This document shows positions 20,428-28,321 of a DNA stretch of 64,000 bases, one piece after another. The position numbers and the translations under genes were made by a program. The stretch comes from Hydrogenovibrio thermophilus (GTDB taxonomy: Bacteria; Pseudomonadota; Gammaproteobacteria; Thiomicrospirales; Thiomicrospiraceae): contig NZ_CP035033.1 in NCBI RefSeq assembly GCF_004028275.1, positions 496,001-560,000 of the forward strand, read 5' to 3'. Position 1 is the stretch's first letter. Every line of letters begins with the position of its first letter. The notes under the pieces are model-generated. The model worked only from the letters and a program-made list of their open reading frames with translations. It did not search any database and had not been told where the DNA came from.

Positions 20428-20455
20428 AACCAGTACCGCCATTGCGGTACTGGTT
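20428..20455. terminator. Strong hairpin between convergent int and alpA
   Basis: A perfect 12-bp stem, AACCAGTACCGC/GCGGTACTGGTT, with loop CATT. T-rich sequence follows in the reverse-strand direction, less so on the forward strand. It lies between two convergent genes and probably serves both. Confidence 0.7.
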
Positions 20456-20463
20456 ATGTTGGT

Positions 20464-20748
20464 TCATTGGATAATGGGTCGACGATTACTCTCAATTACT
20501 TGGTTCATCCAAGCAATAATTTCACTTTCTATCCAACGAGAGCTGGTACTGGAAATTTTGATTGGAAGAGGAAAGGTGGAGTCATACAACTCATGTCTTG
20601 GATCCATGCGGCGATAAATTGCACTTCTTGATATAGAAAGGAGTTTGGTCACTTCTTTAAGTGTCAGAAAACGATTTGATATGTGCAGAGCCTTTTCTTG
20701 GTCAGGTAGTGATGTACTTGGGAGCATTTTTTTATCCTCATTGTTCAA
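20464..20748 (-). CDS. AlpA-family helix-turn-helix regulator / excisionase-like protein
   Basis: A 94-residue DNA-binding protein. The central FLTLKEVTKLLSISRSAIYRRM is an AlpA/MerR-like winged helix-turn-helix, followed by FPLPIKIS and RWIESEIIAWM, the usual AlpA C-terminal pattern. AlpA proteins of P4-like elements activate int or act in excision. It converges with int and has an 18-bp perfect palindrome directly upstream (20758-20775), a likely operator. Confidence 0.88.
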   Translation of the reverse strand: MNNEDKKMLPSTSLPDQEKALHISNRFLTLKEVTKLLSISRSAIYRRMDPRHELYDSTFPLPIKISSTSSRWIESEIIAWMNQVIESNRRPIIQ

Positions 20749-20757
20749 TTAATTTCA

Positions 20758-20775
20758 AACGAAACCGGTTTCGTT
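20758..20775. promoter_or_regulatory. Perfect 18-bp palindrome upstream of alpA
   Basis: AACGAAACCGGTTTCGTT is fully self-complementary and lies 10 bp before the alpA start codon on the reverse strand, between alpA and the DUF932 gene. It looks like a repressor or autoregulator operator; the binding protein is unknown. Confidence 0.55.
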
Positions 20776-20812
20776 CAAAAGATAGCCTAGGATTTAAAAA
20801 ATTACATATGGC

Positions 20813-21616
20813 TTAATGGCGTTTTAGGTGTGAAAATTCTTCAGCCAATTGCCACAGAGCTCTATTTAAGCGCACGTCTTCCGTAACCGAATGAATGGCT
20901 CGGGTTTTGGTCGAGCGACCAGTAGAGGATCGACCAATCAATCCACCTTTCATAAAGTTTTCTTGAACCCGATTGAATGTTTTCCAAAGGCTGGGCTCTT
21001 TATCTTCCACCCGTCGGGCTTGAAGTAAGGATTCAGCGTCAATTGGACTTTGATTTTCCCAGTCTTCACCGTAACGTAATGCTAAGGATGCTCTTGCAAA
21101 CAACACAGATTCTTCTTTAGAGACCAGCGTTGATTGGAACGACTCAACTGAATTCGATATATGCGGAATTTCATTGGCAAGCGATAAAGAACCTTCAATG
21201 ATATTTTCCACAATGTTTTTGCCGTGCTTGACACGAATGCCACCGAGATCACCAGCGGGCGTCACCATGCCGTTAGAACACACCAAACGAAACAGCCCTA
21301 AATCGAGTTGATAAGCCGCACTTCGATTATGTGAATTGGTAAGAACCAACTCACTGATAGAATCTCCGACTTTAATCTGGCGATCTGGGTCTTGTCTAAA
21401 GCGCACCATATGGCGAGCTAATAATTGCTTGCTTGGGTCACGTGTTTTAGTTTGTTGGGCTCTTACGGGATACCAGCCTTCTTCTTGCAGTGCATTTACC
21501 ACATCAATGGTTGGTACAAAACCATATCGATCAGATACTTCGTGGGCGGGCGCATCAGCAAAGATAGCTGGTGCGGTTTTATGCAGTTGTTGCGAGGTTA
21601 AGATGTTCATAGCCAT
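20813..21616 (-). CDS. DUF932 (phage/plasmid-like) protein
   Basis: A 267-residue protein of the DUF932 family, common on plasmids and islands. Recognised by the N-terminal DRYGFVPTIDVVNALQEEGW, the middle SGLRCSNGM-type segment (FRLVCSNGMVTP) and IRVKHGKNIVENIIEG. Biochemical role unknown. Probably co-transcribed with the upstream gene 21634-22545 (17-bp gap); such genes often travel with YqaJ exonucleases, as here. Confidence 0.8.
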   Translation of the reverse strand: MAMNILTSQQLHKTAPAIFADAPAHEVSDRYGFVPTIDVVNALQEEGWYPVRAQQTKTRDPSKQLLARHMVRFRQDPDRQIKVGDSISELVLTNSHNRSAAYQLDLGLFRLVCSNGMVTPAGDLGGIRVKHGKNIVENIIEGSLSLANEIPHISNSVESFQSTLVSKEESVLFARASLALRYGEDWENQSPIDAESLLQARRVEDKEPSLWKTFNRVQENFMKGGLIGRSSTGRSTKTRAIHSVTEDVRLNRALWQLAEEFSHLKRH

Positions 21617-21633
21617 GATTTTTTCCTTTTATA

Positions 21634-22545
21634 TTAATGCGTGGTTGTTGGGGTTAATTGCTCTAAACTCTGCTCTAAGGCCGAATTTAAACTTTGAGGG
21701 TGAGTGGTCGTACCGGTTTGCGGTGTTTGCGTGGAATCTGGATAGAATTCATCCAATATGGAATCAACCGTGTCGGAGTCTTCTTCAAAGAAACCGTTGC
21801 TAAAACCTTTGACCGCTGCCGCATCAAGCGCATTCTGTAAAAATCCCATCTCCATTCGTTGTTGGTGAATGTTTTTAGCTTGGGTAAGAGTTTGTTCTAA
21901 GCTCATGCCTTCACGTAACGTCAGATCAACGTAATAGATTGGATGCCCAAAGCTTTGACGGGTCGATTTGGCTCTTACCCTTAAAGCTAGGGGCAAACAT
22001 GAAAGTCGGTTTTGAGAGATAGCTTGAAAATAACTGAGTCGAGAGGCGAGGGTGCGAATGCTGTTGAAACCCGATGTTCGGAATGTAAAGCTGCCAATTG
22101 GGTCCGATTGCGCTTCTCCCTCCGGTGTAATGAGTACGTTTAAACGGCCATAGGGTTTGCATTGCCCCTGAGCAAATTCACAAACATCTGCTCCGGGACA
22201 GGCTTGGGTTTCAATCGTATTGTTATGCCGTCTTTGACACGTTTCGCCGTTGCCAACACAGATTGGCCGAGCGGTTTGTCTGTCAAACAAGCAGTAATCG
22301 GCTCTTAGGTTCAAGTCCGGTTGGTTAAATACCATTTGTACTGGAATTTCTCGAAGCTTTTGATTCGGTTGCTCTCTAAGCTGTTTGTCTAACGGGTGTT
22401 TCTTCCAACCTTCTCGTGTTTGTATTTGAGTGGTAATCGTGAATTGGTCATCTTTTTGAGGCAGGCGTTTACCGTCTTTTTCGACGACTTGCCCAATCGA
22501 AATGCGGCCAATCACTGGTGGGGTCAAAACGAGTCCTTTTAACAT
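21634..22545 (-). CDS. Mobile-element protein with Cys cluster; possible recombination directionality factor family
   Basis: A 303-residue protein of the type often labelled 'hydrolase or metal-binding protein' in integrative elements. A Cys cluster lies in its middle (CVGNGETC, QACPGADVCEFAQGQC), which could bind metal. The surrounding folds (GRLNVLITPEG, SFTFRTSGFNSIRTLASRL) resemble phage Gp3-like directionality factors in my reading, but this is not certain. The C-terminal 50 residues are acidic and Ser/Thr-rich, probably disordered. No catalytic motif is recognised. Confidence 0.55.
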   Translation of the reverse strand: MLKGLVLTPPVIGRISIGQVVEKDGKRLPQKDDQFTITTQIQTREGWKKHPLDKQLREQPNQKLREIPVQMVFNQPDLNLRADYCLFDRQTARPICVGNGETCQRRHNNTIETQACPGADVCEFAQGQCKPYGRLNVLITPEGEAQSDPIGSFTFRTSGFNSIRTLASRLSYFQAISQNRLSCLPLALRVRAKSTRQSFGHPIYYVDLTLREGMSLEQTLTQAKNIHQQRMEMGFLQNALDAAAVKGFSNGFFEEDSDTVDSILDEFYPDSTQTPQTGTTTHPQSLNSALEQSLEQLTPTTTH

Positions 22546-22592
22546 GAGGGTTCTCCTGGGTTAATGAAGTGGTTAATATGAATTTCAGGCAT

Positions 22593-22620
22593 AAAAAAGC
22601 CCCGCACAAAGGCAGGGCTT
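22593..22620 (-). terminator. Terminator after the YqaJ gene
   Basis: Read on the reverse strand: AAGCCCTGC, loop CTTTGT, GCGGGGCTT, then a T-run of six. It lies in the 107-bp gap between the YqaJ gene and the next reverse-strand gene, so the two are probably separate transcripts or attenuated. Confidence 0.75.
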
Positions 22621-22652
22621 GGTTGAGTGATAAAGTTTTTATAAATTGAGAA

Positions 22653-23654
22653 TCAGTCGGGTTGGATTAAGAACCGCCTTGAGCCCGGTTTTTCCTTTAA
22701 ATAGGCTTCATGCAGTTTAGGCTGTTCCTCTTTAAAGCGCTTGGCATCAAAAGTGGTCGATGACTTAGACAGTTTCCAAGAAATTCGGCCATCATTAAAT
22801 TCCGCCATGCTGTAGTCACCCATGCGTTCTTGTAGTTGGTGCTTAATCAGCGTTTCTTGTTTAGAAAGCTCCGAACTCTGTGCCTTTAGGCGCATTAATT
22901 CGGAAAATAGACTGTCGGCTTGGTGATCATGTTTTAGGTCTAATGTTTTATGGTTGTCGTTTGGATAAAGCTGTCTTAAAGCACGAGCAGAAGACGCACT
23001 GGCATCAGCCGGTGGCGGAGTGTTGGTTTTTACACGTTGCCAAAATGCTTGTTCCAGTTTGATTAAGCGTTCGATCAACTCATCATCCCGTTCAATTCGA
23101 AAGATTTCCAATTTTTGACCAGCAATCAATACAGCGACATCCGCCGCTTGTTGGCCCGTCACAGCAAGTTGGTGCATAACCTGGAGTTGAATGTAATCAG
23201 GCACGCCATTTCCCCAAAGTTTCGCCGAGTGCATTCCGGCTGTCTTACACTCTAGGATTTGAACGTCATCGTTCCCGACAATTTCCCGATCCAAGTTTGC
23301 CAGCATCCAAGGGTGGTCTTGATGTTGCAGGATGGCATTCACCTTTCGAACTTTTCGACCAGTACGTTTTGCATAGTGTTCGGCGACAATGGGTTCAAGA
23401 ATCGTCCCCCATACTAAAGGAGTGTCTTCGTTCATATCGGGTTGGGAGGGAGTGATTCTCCCTGTCTTCTCCATCCATAGCTCTAGTTGCGATTTAAACG
23501 GGTTTAATCCTGCTGCTGTTGCTGCATCACTCGACCCAATGCCTTTGTTTCGATATTGAAGCCATAGGTCGGTATTAAGGTTTTGCGTGCTGATCATGCG
23601 TTTTGCTTGAGCGTGACGGCGAGAAGGGGGTGGTGTTTGAGATAGTGCTGTCAT
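22653..23654 (-). CDS. YqaJ-family viral recombinase / exonuclease
   Basis: A 333-residue protein with a lambda-exonuclease-like (PD-D/ExK) domain in its first two-thirds. Signatures: WLQYRNKGIGSSDAATAAGLNPF, LEPIVAEHY, the metal-binding Asp in MLANLDREI and the ECKTAG motif (ExK) followed by YIQLQVMHQLAVTG. It digests double-stranded ends for single-strand-annealing recombination in the family; no Bet/RecT partner was recognised. The C-terminal 130 residues contain a coiled-coil segment. Confidence 0.88.
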   Translation of the reverse strand: MTALSQTPPPSRRHAQAKRMISTQNLNTDLWLQYRNKGIGSSDAATAAGLNPFKSQLELWMEKTGRITPSQPDMNEDTPLVWGTILEPIVAEHYAKRTGRKVRKVNAILQHQDHPWMLANLDREIVGNDDVQILECKTAGMHSAKLWGNGVPDYIQLQVMHQLAVTGQQAADVAVLIAGQKLEIFRIERDDELIERLIKLEQAFWQRVKTNTPPPADASASSARALRQLYPNDNHKTLDLKHDHQADSLFSELMRLKAQSSELSKQETLIKHQLQERMGDYSMAEFNDGRISWKLSKSSTTFDAKRFKEEQPKLHEAYLKEKPGSRRFLIQPD

Positions 23655-23655
23655 T

Positions 23656-24006
23656 TTAGCCTCCTACGGATTTATTAGGGTGGTTGAGGTGTGTATCCAA
23701 GCGGAACTTATGAGCGCAGGACTTACATTCATAAGACGGCAAAAGGGAGTGATCAATTTGCTCACCGAGTTTCATGGCAATTGAACCACACGATAAAGCG
23801 CCAGCTAGGCCTCCGATAAAGGCACCACAAAGGCTGCCAATGGGGCCCGAAGGGCTTGCGATGATGGAACCTGCTCTAGCTCCTTTAAGAGCGCTGTAAA
23901 CTCCACCTGCTGCACCAGCAATGACTCCGGTGGCAGTGCAAAAGTTTTGTGCGGTATGTGTTAGTCGTACTTGAGCAGAACGACATTTAGGACATTGGAC
24001 TGTCAT
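23656..24006 (-). CDS. Small zinc-ribbon protein with glycine-rich core
   Basis: A 116-residue protein with an N-terminal CPKC pair and a C-terminal CKSC pair that could form one zinc site, flanking a Gly/Ala-rich segment (GVIAGAAGGVYSALKG ... GSLCGAFIGGLAGALS) that looks like a glycine-zipper membrane region. Start 24006 is chosen because GAAGGAAAAGCT precedes it; a longer upstream frame lacks a ribosome site. It ends 1 bp before the YqaJ gene and is probably co-transcribed. Function unknown. Confidence 0.6.
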   Translation of the reverse strand: MTVQCPKCRSAQVRLTHTAQNFCTATGVIAGAAGGVYSALKGARAGSIIASPSGPIGSLCGAFIGGLAGALSCGSIAMKLGEQIDHSLLPSYECKSCAHKFRLDTHLNHPNKSVGG

Positions 24007-24309
24007 AGCTTTTCCTTCAATGATTAAAAATGAAACGGACTTTTCCGTTGTCATTGAAGTGTTATAGATCTGACATTGTTTTGAATTGAATAAGTTATGT
24101 AATTTTTTACATTTGGTATTTATTTAATGCCAAGAATTTAACTTTCCTGAGGTTTGATAAGGAAAATAGGGTTTATGGTTCAATTGTTAATTAAAAACTA
24201 GCCTTTTTTAGGGAAGCTGATTGTCGGTATAGGTATTAAGTTAAGTAATTAATAGCAGAATAGTTTTAATCCTGATAAGGGATAAAAGAAAATATAAGGA
24301 TTATTTAAA

Positions 24310-25053
24310 ATGGAAGAGAAAAATAAAATAGATATTTCACAATCAATGAAGCTGATGTCCAATAAAAATTTAGAAGTTACGTTGGATCCAAGTTATGCCG
24401 GTCATGCTGTTAAAACATCTTTTCAAAGAGGGCAAAGCCCCAAGCTTTATCAAGGATTTTTAATCAAATCTTATTTAGCACAGCTGATTAAGTTAATCTA
24501 TGCCCACACTTGGAAATACCCAAGAACATTAGCTGTAAGGTTTGAGCTTTTATATCCGAAGGAGTATTCCAAAATGCCTACAAATGAGCACATTACGCAA
24601 TTCTTTAAAAGCTTGAATTATCGAATCGATAAGCAACAAGAGACTAAGCGAAAGGCAGGAACGCGAGTTCATCAAACAGATGTTAATTATTGTTGGGTAA
24701 AAGAGCAGGATAGCAGCGAACATCCTCATTACCATGTGTTGTTATTGCTTAATAAAGATTCTTACCAAGGGCTGGGTAATTATTCAGATCCAGTAAGTCT
24801 AATGGGGTTGATGAGAAACTCTTGGGCCGCAGCGCTTAGTTTAACTTATGAGCAGACGAAAGGAATCGTCAATGCATCTGAACATAAAAATAATAAAAGG
24901 ATTAAGCCAGTCCATTATGTAAATCGCGGTTCAGAAGACTATCAAGCACAATTGGATGAATTGATTTATAGGGGCAGTTATTTATGCAAACTCGAAACCA
25001 AGAGGTTCCTTAATAACCGTTCTAGGAATTTTGGCAGTAGCTTAGTGAATTAG
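24310..25053 (+). CDS. Inovirus Gp2-like / YagK-YfjJ family replication protein
   Basis: A 247-residue protein resembling the inovirus-type Gp2 family in cryptic prophages and islands. It carries an HxH pair in HPHYHVLLLLNK, like the HUH metal site of rolling-circle initiators, and WVKEQDSSEHPHYHV is typical of the family. The expected catalytic Tyr is unclear (candidates near VHYVNRGSEDYQAQ and RGSYLCK). It may initiate replication of the excised island; this is inference. The 255-bp upstream gap is AT-rich with no other gene seen. Confidence 0.7.
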   Translation: MEEKNKIDISQSMKLMSNKNLEVTLDPSYAGHAVKTSFQRGQSPKLYQGFLIKSYLAQLIKLIYAHTWKYPRTLAVRFELLYPKEYSKMPTNEHITQFFKSLNYRIDKQQETKRKAGTRVHQTDVNYCWVKEQDSSEHPHYHVLLLLNKDSYQGLGNYSDPVSLMGLMRNSWAAALSLTYEQTKGIVNASEHKNNKRIKPVHYVNRGSEDYQAQLDELIYRGSYLCKLETKRFLNNRSRNFGSSLVN

Positions 25054-25116
25054 TATAATGACTTAACAAGCTGTTTGAAGCAATAAATGGTTTTGTCTTA
25101 ACAAAAGGGGAGTTCA

Positions 25117-25740
25117 ATGTTACACAGGTTGTTTTTTATTTTATTAAGTATTTTGATTGTTACTTTAAATGGTTGCAGTAGTTCTGGGCATGTTAAGGAA
25201 ACAGGCAAAAAATATGTGACCGCGCCACCGGAAGGAAAAGCTCAAGTGGTTTTTATTCGCAGCTCAGGGTTTGGCGGGGCTGTTTCAGCACCAATTATTG
25301 AGGTCACGGATAATCAGATCAAACCTGTCACCGTACTTGGGGCAAAACAAAAAACGGCCTACATTGTTGAACCGGGATTGCATGACTTTATAGTGACCCA
25401 TGAATCAGCCGATTTGTTTAAAGCAGACCTTGCTGAAAATAAAACTTATTTTTATATGATTACTCCTAGAATGGGCTTTTGGAAAGCCCGTTTTACGCCA
25501 AAGGCAGTTAAAAAATCGGGCGGGATTTACCAAGTAAATTCAGAGGAGTTTTCAGAAATTCGAGAAAGTGTGGGGTTAAGTGAAAACAAACCGTCTGTGC
25601 TCATTTGGTTTGATAATAATAGAGACAGTATTTATGAGAAACTGGAATCAGCAAAAAAAGCATGGGTCTCTGAATCTCAAGAGACTAAAGACTTAAGAAC
25701 ATTGGTACCTGAGGATGGCATCAATACTTATTTAAAATAA
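25117..25740 (+). CDS. Lipoprotein, DUF2846-like
   Basis: A 207-residue protein with an N-terminal hydrophobic signal and lipobox (LNGCSSSG, Cys about 20). The body (AQVVFIRSSGFGGAV, VEPGLHDFIVTHES, NKTYFYMITPRMG) matches the DUF2846-like beta-sandwich pattern of small bacterial lipoproteins. AGGGGAG precedes the ATG. It converges with a second lipoprotein gene. Role in the island unknown; surface lipoproteins on mobile elements can act in exclusion, but nothing here shows that. Confidence 0.65.
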   Translation: MLHRLFFILLSILIVTLNGCSSSGHVKETGKKYVTAPPEGKAQVVFIRSSGFGGAVSAPIIEVTDNQIKPVTVLGAKQKTAYIVEPGLHDFIVTHESADLFKADLAENKTYFYMITPRMGFWKARFTPKAVKKSGGIYQVNSEEFSEIRESVGLSENKPSVLIWFDNNRDSIYEKLESAKKAWVSESQETKDLRTLVPEDGINTYLK

Positions 25741-25802
25741 TCAAAGACGCATTTGATAGTGGGGGTGGATTGTGCTTTTCTTTCTAGAAGCCCCTGGTAC
25801 TA

Positions 25803-26408
25803 CTATTCCTGCGCAAAGTATTCCGTTATGGCTTGTTCCGTATAGTCTGGGGAATACATTTCAGGACGGTAAAGAGGCCCAACTCCGGTGAGAGTGGTTT
25901 CAGAATAGTAATTATTTGATGCGACACTGAATTTAATGATTGGACGATATAAAATTTCTTTAATTTTAGGGGCATCGGAAGTTTGATTGACCGCACTTTC
26001 TGCTGCAAGGCTTGCAAGTGCTCCAGCTCCTAACGCCATTCCTAAGCCCGCAACCTCTCCGCTTGCTACACTACCATTTTTGTACTTTACATAGGGTTCA
26101 CGAATATAGTCAACTAATGTGACCGTAACAGGGGTTCCACTGCTGATCAGTTTAATATTTTTGCTAATGAGGGTTTCTTTTATTTGTTTTTGAATATCAG
26201 ACCAGCCCAATATTTTTTGCATTTCATCTGTGGCATCGGATTTGAATACTAAATTAATTTTAGAGTATTTGATTTTATCGAAGTTGGTTGATTCGACTAT
26301 GATCCCAGCTACTCGCTGACCATTGTTTTCTGGTTTCATTATTGGAGGTGTTGAGCAGCCTGAGAGAAAGAATGTAAAGGTTGTTAAAACAGACAATAAA
26401 ATTTTCAT
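25803..26408 (-). CDS. Lipoprotein of unknown function
   Basis: A 201-residue protein with a clear lipoprotein signal (FFLSGCSTP, Cys about 18) and a Gly/Ala-rich hydrophobic stretch (about 117-140, VAGLGMALGAGALASLAAE) that may insert in a membrane. I do not recognise a family. GGAGATAA precedes the ATG. Convergent with 25117-25740, with only 62 bp between the two stops. Confidence 0.6.
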   Translation of the reverse strand: MKILLSVLTTFTFFLSGCSTPPIMKPENNGQRVAGIIVESTNFDKIKYSKINLVFKSDATDEMQKILGWSDIQKQIKETLISKNIKLISSGTPVTVTLVDYIREPYVKYKNGSVASGEVAGLGMALGAGALASLAAESAVNQTSDAPKIKEILYRPIIKFSVASNNYYSETTLTGVGPLYRPEMYSPDYTEQAITEYFAQE

Positions 26409-26744
26409 GCGCTAGTTATCTCCAATACCATATCAAAATAAAAAATGTCATTTATTAGCTAAGTATAAAGTCTAGTTTTTTAATTTTCTAGCGAGTCTTT
26501 AAAAAACGTATAAACTCGCTATGGCGAATTTCGTTTTTTTCTTTTTGCAGCTTTAATTTTTGAAGTTATTCGGAGGGAGAAAGCGACATTAAGGTGTTTT
26601 TGTATAAAAAACTAAAAAAATTGCTTTGATAGATATGATTTTTTAGTTGTTTTTAAAAAAACAATAAGAAATGTCGTTTCTTGTGATTGCTAAAGTTTAA
26701 TAGGGTGTTTGGTTATCAAGTAGAGGCTGTAGGGAAGGAATTAT
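26409..26744. other. AT-rich intergenic region with hairpins
   Basis: 336 bp without a credible gene. It holds a perfect 8-bp inverted repeat, TAGCGAGT/ACTCGCTA (26489-26496 and 26514-26521), and a looser pair GAAAGCGACATT (26579-26590) / AATGTCGTTTC further on. Reverse-strand transcripts from the restriction operon end here, so terminators or a small RNA are possible; I see no standard T-run terminator. Confidence 0.4.
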
Positions 26745-28319
26745 TTAAACTATTGATTGCTCATAGCCCTGTTTAAATTCAAATTTATAGGGGGGTTGAT
26801 TAAGTAATGTTTCTGGTGTGTTGACTGTCCACTTTACAAACCTTGAGGTTTTTCCTTCGGATTCACACTTTATTCCAAGTTTGCTTAAAACAGGTTGAGC
26901 TTGTTTAAATTCTGAACCTATTTTTCGTTCAGATTTATTTATCCAGTCAATATCTATTTCTTTTGCTAGCTCTTCGAGCTCGTTTTTCCAGTCTTTTAGA
27001 GAATAGGATTTTGATTGATTAAGGTTATTTTTCGACCATTTATATAGCAAGAATGCTGAATCGTTATCTTCAAGGTGATGAAACTGACTTTCAATCGACC
27101 ATTTTTTGAAAGATTCATAGAATGAAGTAGGTTGTGGGTACAGCTTGTCGAGCGTTAATCCAATTTGGATAAACTTTTCTAGTTGAGGAAAGCTATTGTC
27201 CGAAAGTGTAGGCTTTGGTAGTGGAGAGTATCTGTCTAAAGCCCGGTGGATAAAGCTAGAAATTTCTATCAGCTCATTATGAGCGCTATTAAATGGTTGT
27301 TTTTCATGCTCAGTAAGCTTGTCCACTTTGGTGTGTAGCACTTCAAGTGTGACCGTTTTATTACGCAGACGTTGGGAACGAATCTGACTTTCATTAGCAC
27401 TAATTAAAATAGGTCGACTGATAGAGAACTTATTTTGCTTTGATTTACCAAACTGTGTTAATGACCCAGAAACGCTTAATATTTCGTAAATTCTTGCTTC
27501 TTGTTTAGGGTTCAATTGTTCAATATTTTGATAGCTGAGAAGGTATTCTTCTAATGCGTCTTGATTAATTTCATCTGGTTTTCTTGGAAAGTCTTTTAAT
27601 GGTGAAATAGAAGGATCAATTAAGTTTTTTATTATTTTTTGAGTTTCTTCGATATTAATTTCATTTGTACCGACAAGCTCCAAGAGAATGTTGTTTTCTG
27701 AAATTACAGTGTTGATTAACCAGCTAAGTAGAATAGTTGTATCATTTTCTGAAAAAGGTAATTTTCTTAGCAAGGTTAACAGGTTATTGATAGAGGGGAC
27801 ATATTTTTCGTTTAGTTCTTGCGGCAGAGAAGTAAGCTTATAAGGTGTGGGATTGTCATCCCATAATGCACTGTTCGAATTGTAAATATAGGCATTTGAA
27901 ACAAGATTTGAAGAAAGGTTGGTGCCGTATGATGGGTGGTTAAAGTATGTAATATTCCCAAACAGATCGCGTGATATTCTTATTGGTAAATTATCGTTTA
28001 GATTGTCTGGGTACCAGTGGTTAGGATCGCCTTTAAGAATGCTGATTGCTTTCTTGATTGTTGTGTTGGTAAAAATTGTTTTCAGATAGTTGAAGCCATA
28101 GCTTGTAAGTTTGTCAAAAAAATCAGTATCGTCTAAAAAGGAAATGTTGTTTTCATAAACAACATAACGTGTGTTAAGTCTGTTTTTAAGCAAACCAAAT
28201 TTTGGTAAACCGTTAGCATTTAAAAACATGTCTGTAGATTGTGTTAACTCATTTAATAAAAAATGAAGCTGCTGCTCAGATTTAGTAGGTTTAGGGGGAT
28301 TAGCTATTGGAATATTCAT
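26745..28319 (-). CDS. Degenerate phage primase/helicase-like protein lacking Walker A
   Basis: A 524-residue protein that follows, from end to end, the layout of phage/ICE primase-type ATPases. Matching landmarks in order: LLSWLINTVI (about 198), a P-loop position reading LVGTNEINIEETQ (214-226) where the family has GxxGxGKS, LIDPSISPLKDFPR (233-246), SRPILISANES (301-311, compare RP[IV][IL]LNGIE), RLRNKTVTLEVL (317-328, compare DLxDRxxxxxL), and a C-terminal winged-helix-like region (KIGSEFKQAQPVLSKLGI). The Lys/Ser of Walker A are gone, so it cannot be a normal ATPase. It starts 2 bp after res and ends the operon. The homology is my own alignment by eye. Confidence 0.5.
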   Translation of the reverse strand: MNIPIANPPKPTKSEQQLHFLLNELTQSTDMFLNANGLPKFGLLKNRLNTRYVVYENNISFLDDTDFFDKLTSYGFNYLKTIFTNTTIKKAISILKGDPNHWYPDNLNDNLPIRISRDLFGNITYFNHPSYGTNLSSNLVSNAYIYNSNSALWDDNPTPYKLTSLPQELNEKYVPSINNLLTLLRKLPFSENDTTILLSWLINTVISENNILLELVGTNEINIEETQKIIKNLIDPSISPLKDFPRKPDEINQDALEEYLLSYQNIEQLNPKQEARIYEILSVSGSLTQFGKSKQNKFSISRPILISANESQIRSQRLRNKTVTLEVLHTKVDKLTEHEKQPFNSAHNELIEISSFIHRALDRYSPLPKPTLSDNSFPQLEKFIQIGLTLDKLYPQPTSFYESFKKWSIESQFHHLEDNDSAFLLYKWSKNNLNQSKSYSLKDWKNELEELAKEIDIDWINKSERKIGSEFKQAQPVLSKLGIKCESEGKTSRFVKWTVNTPETLLNQPPYKFEFKQGYEQSIV

Positions 28320-28321
28320 AT

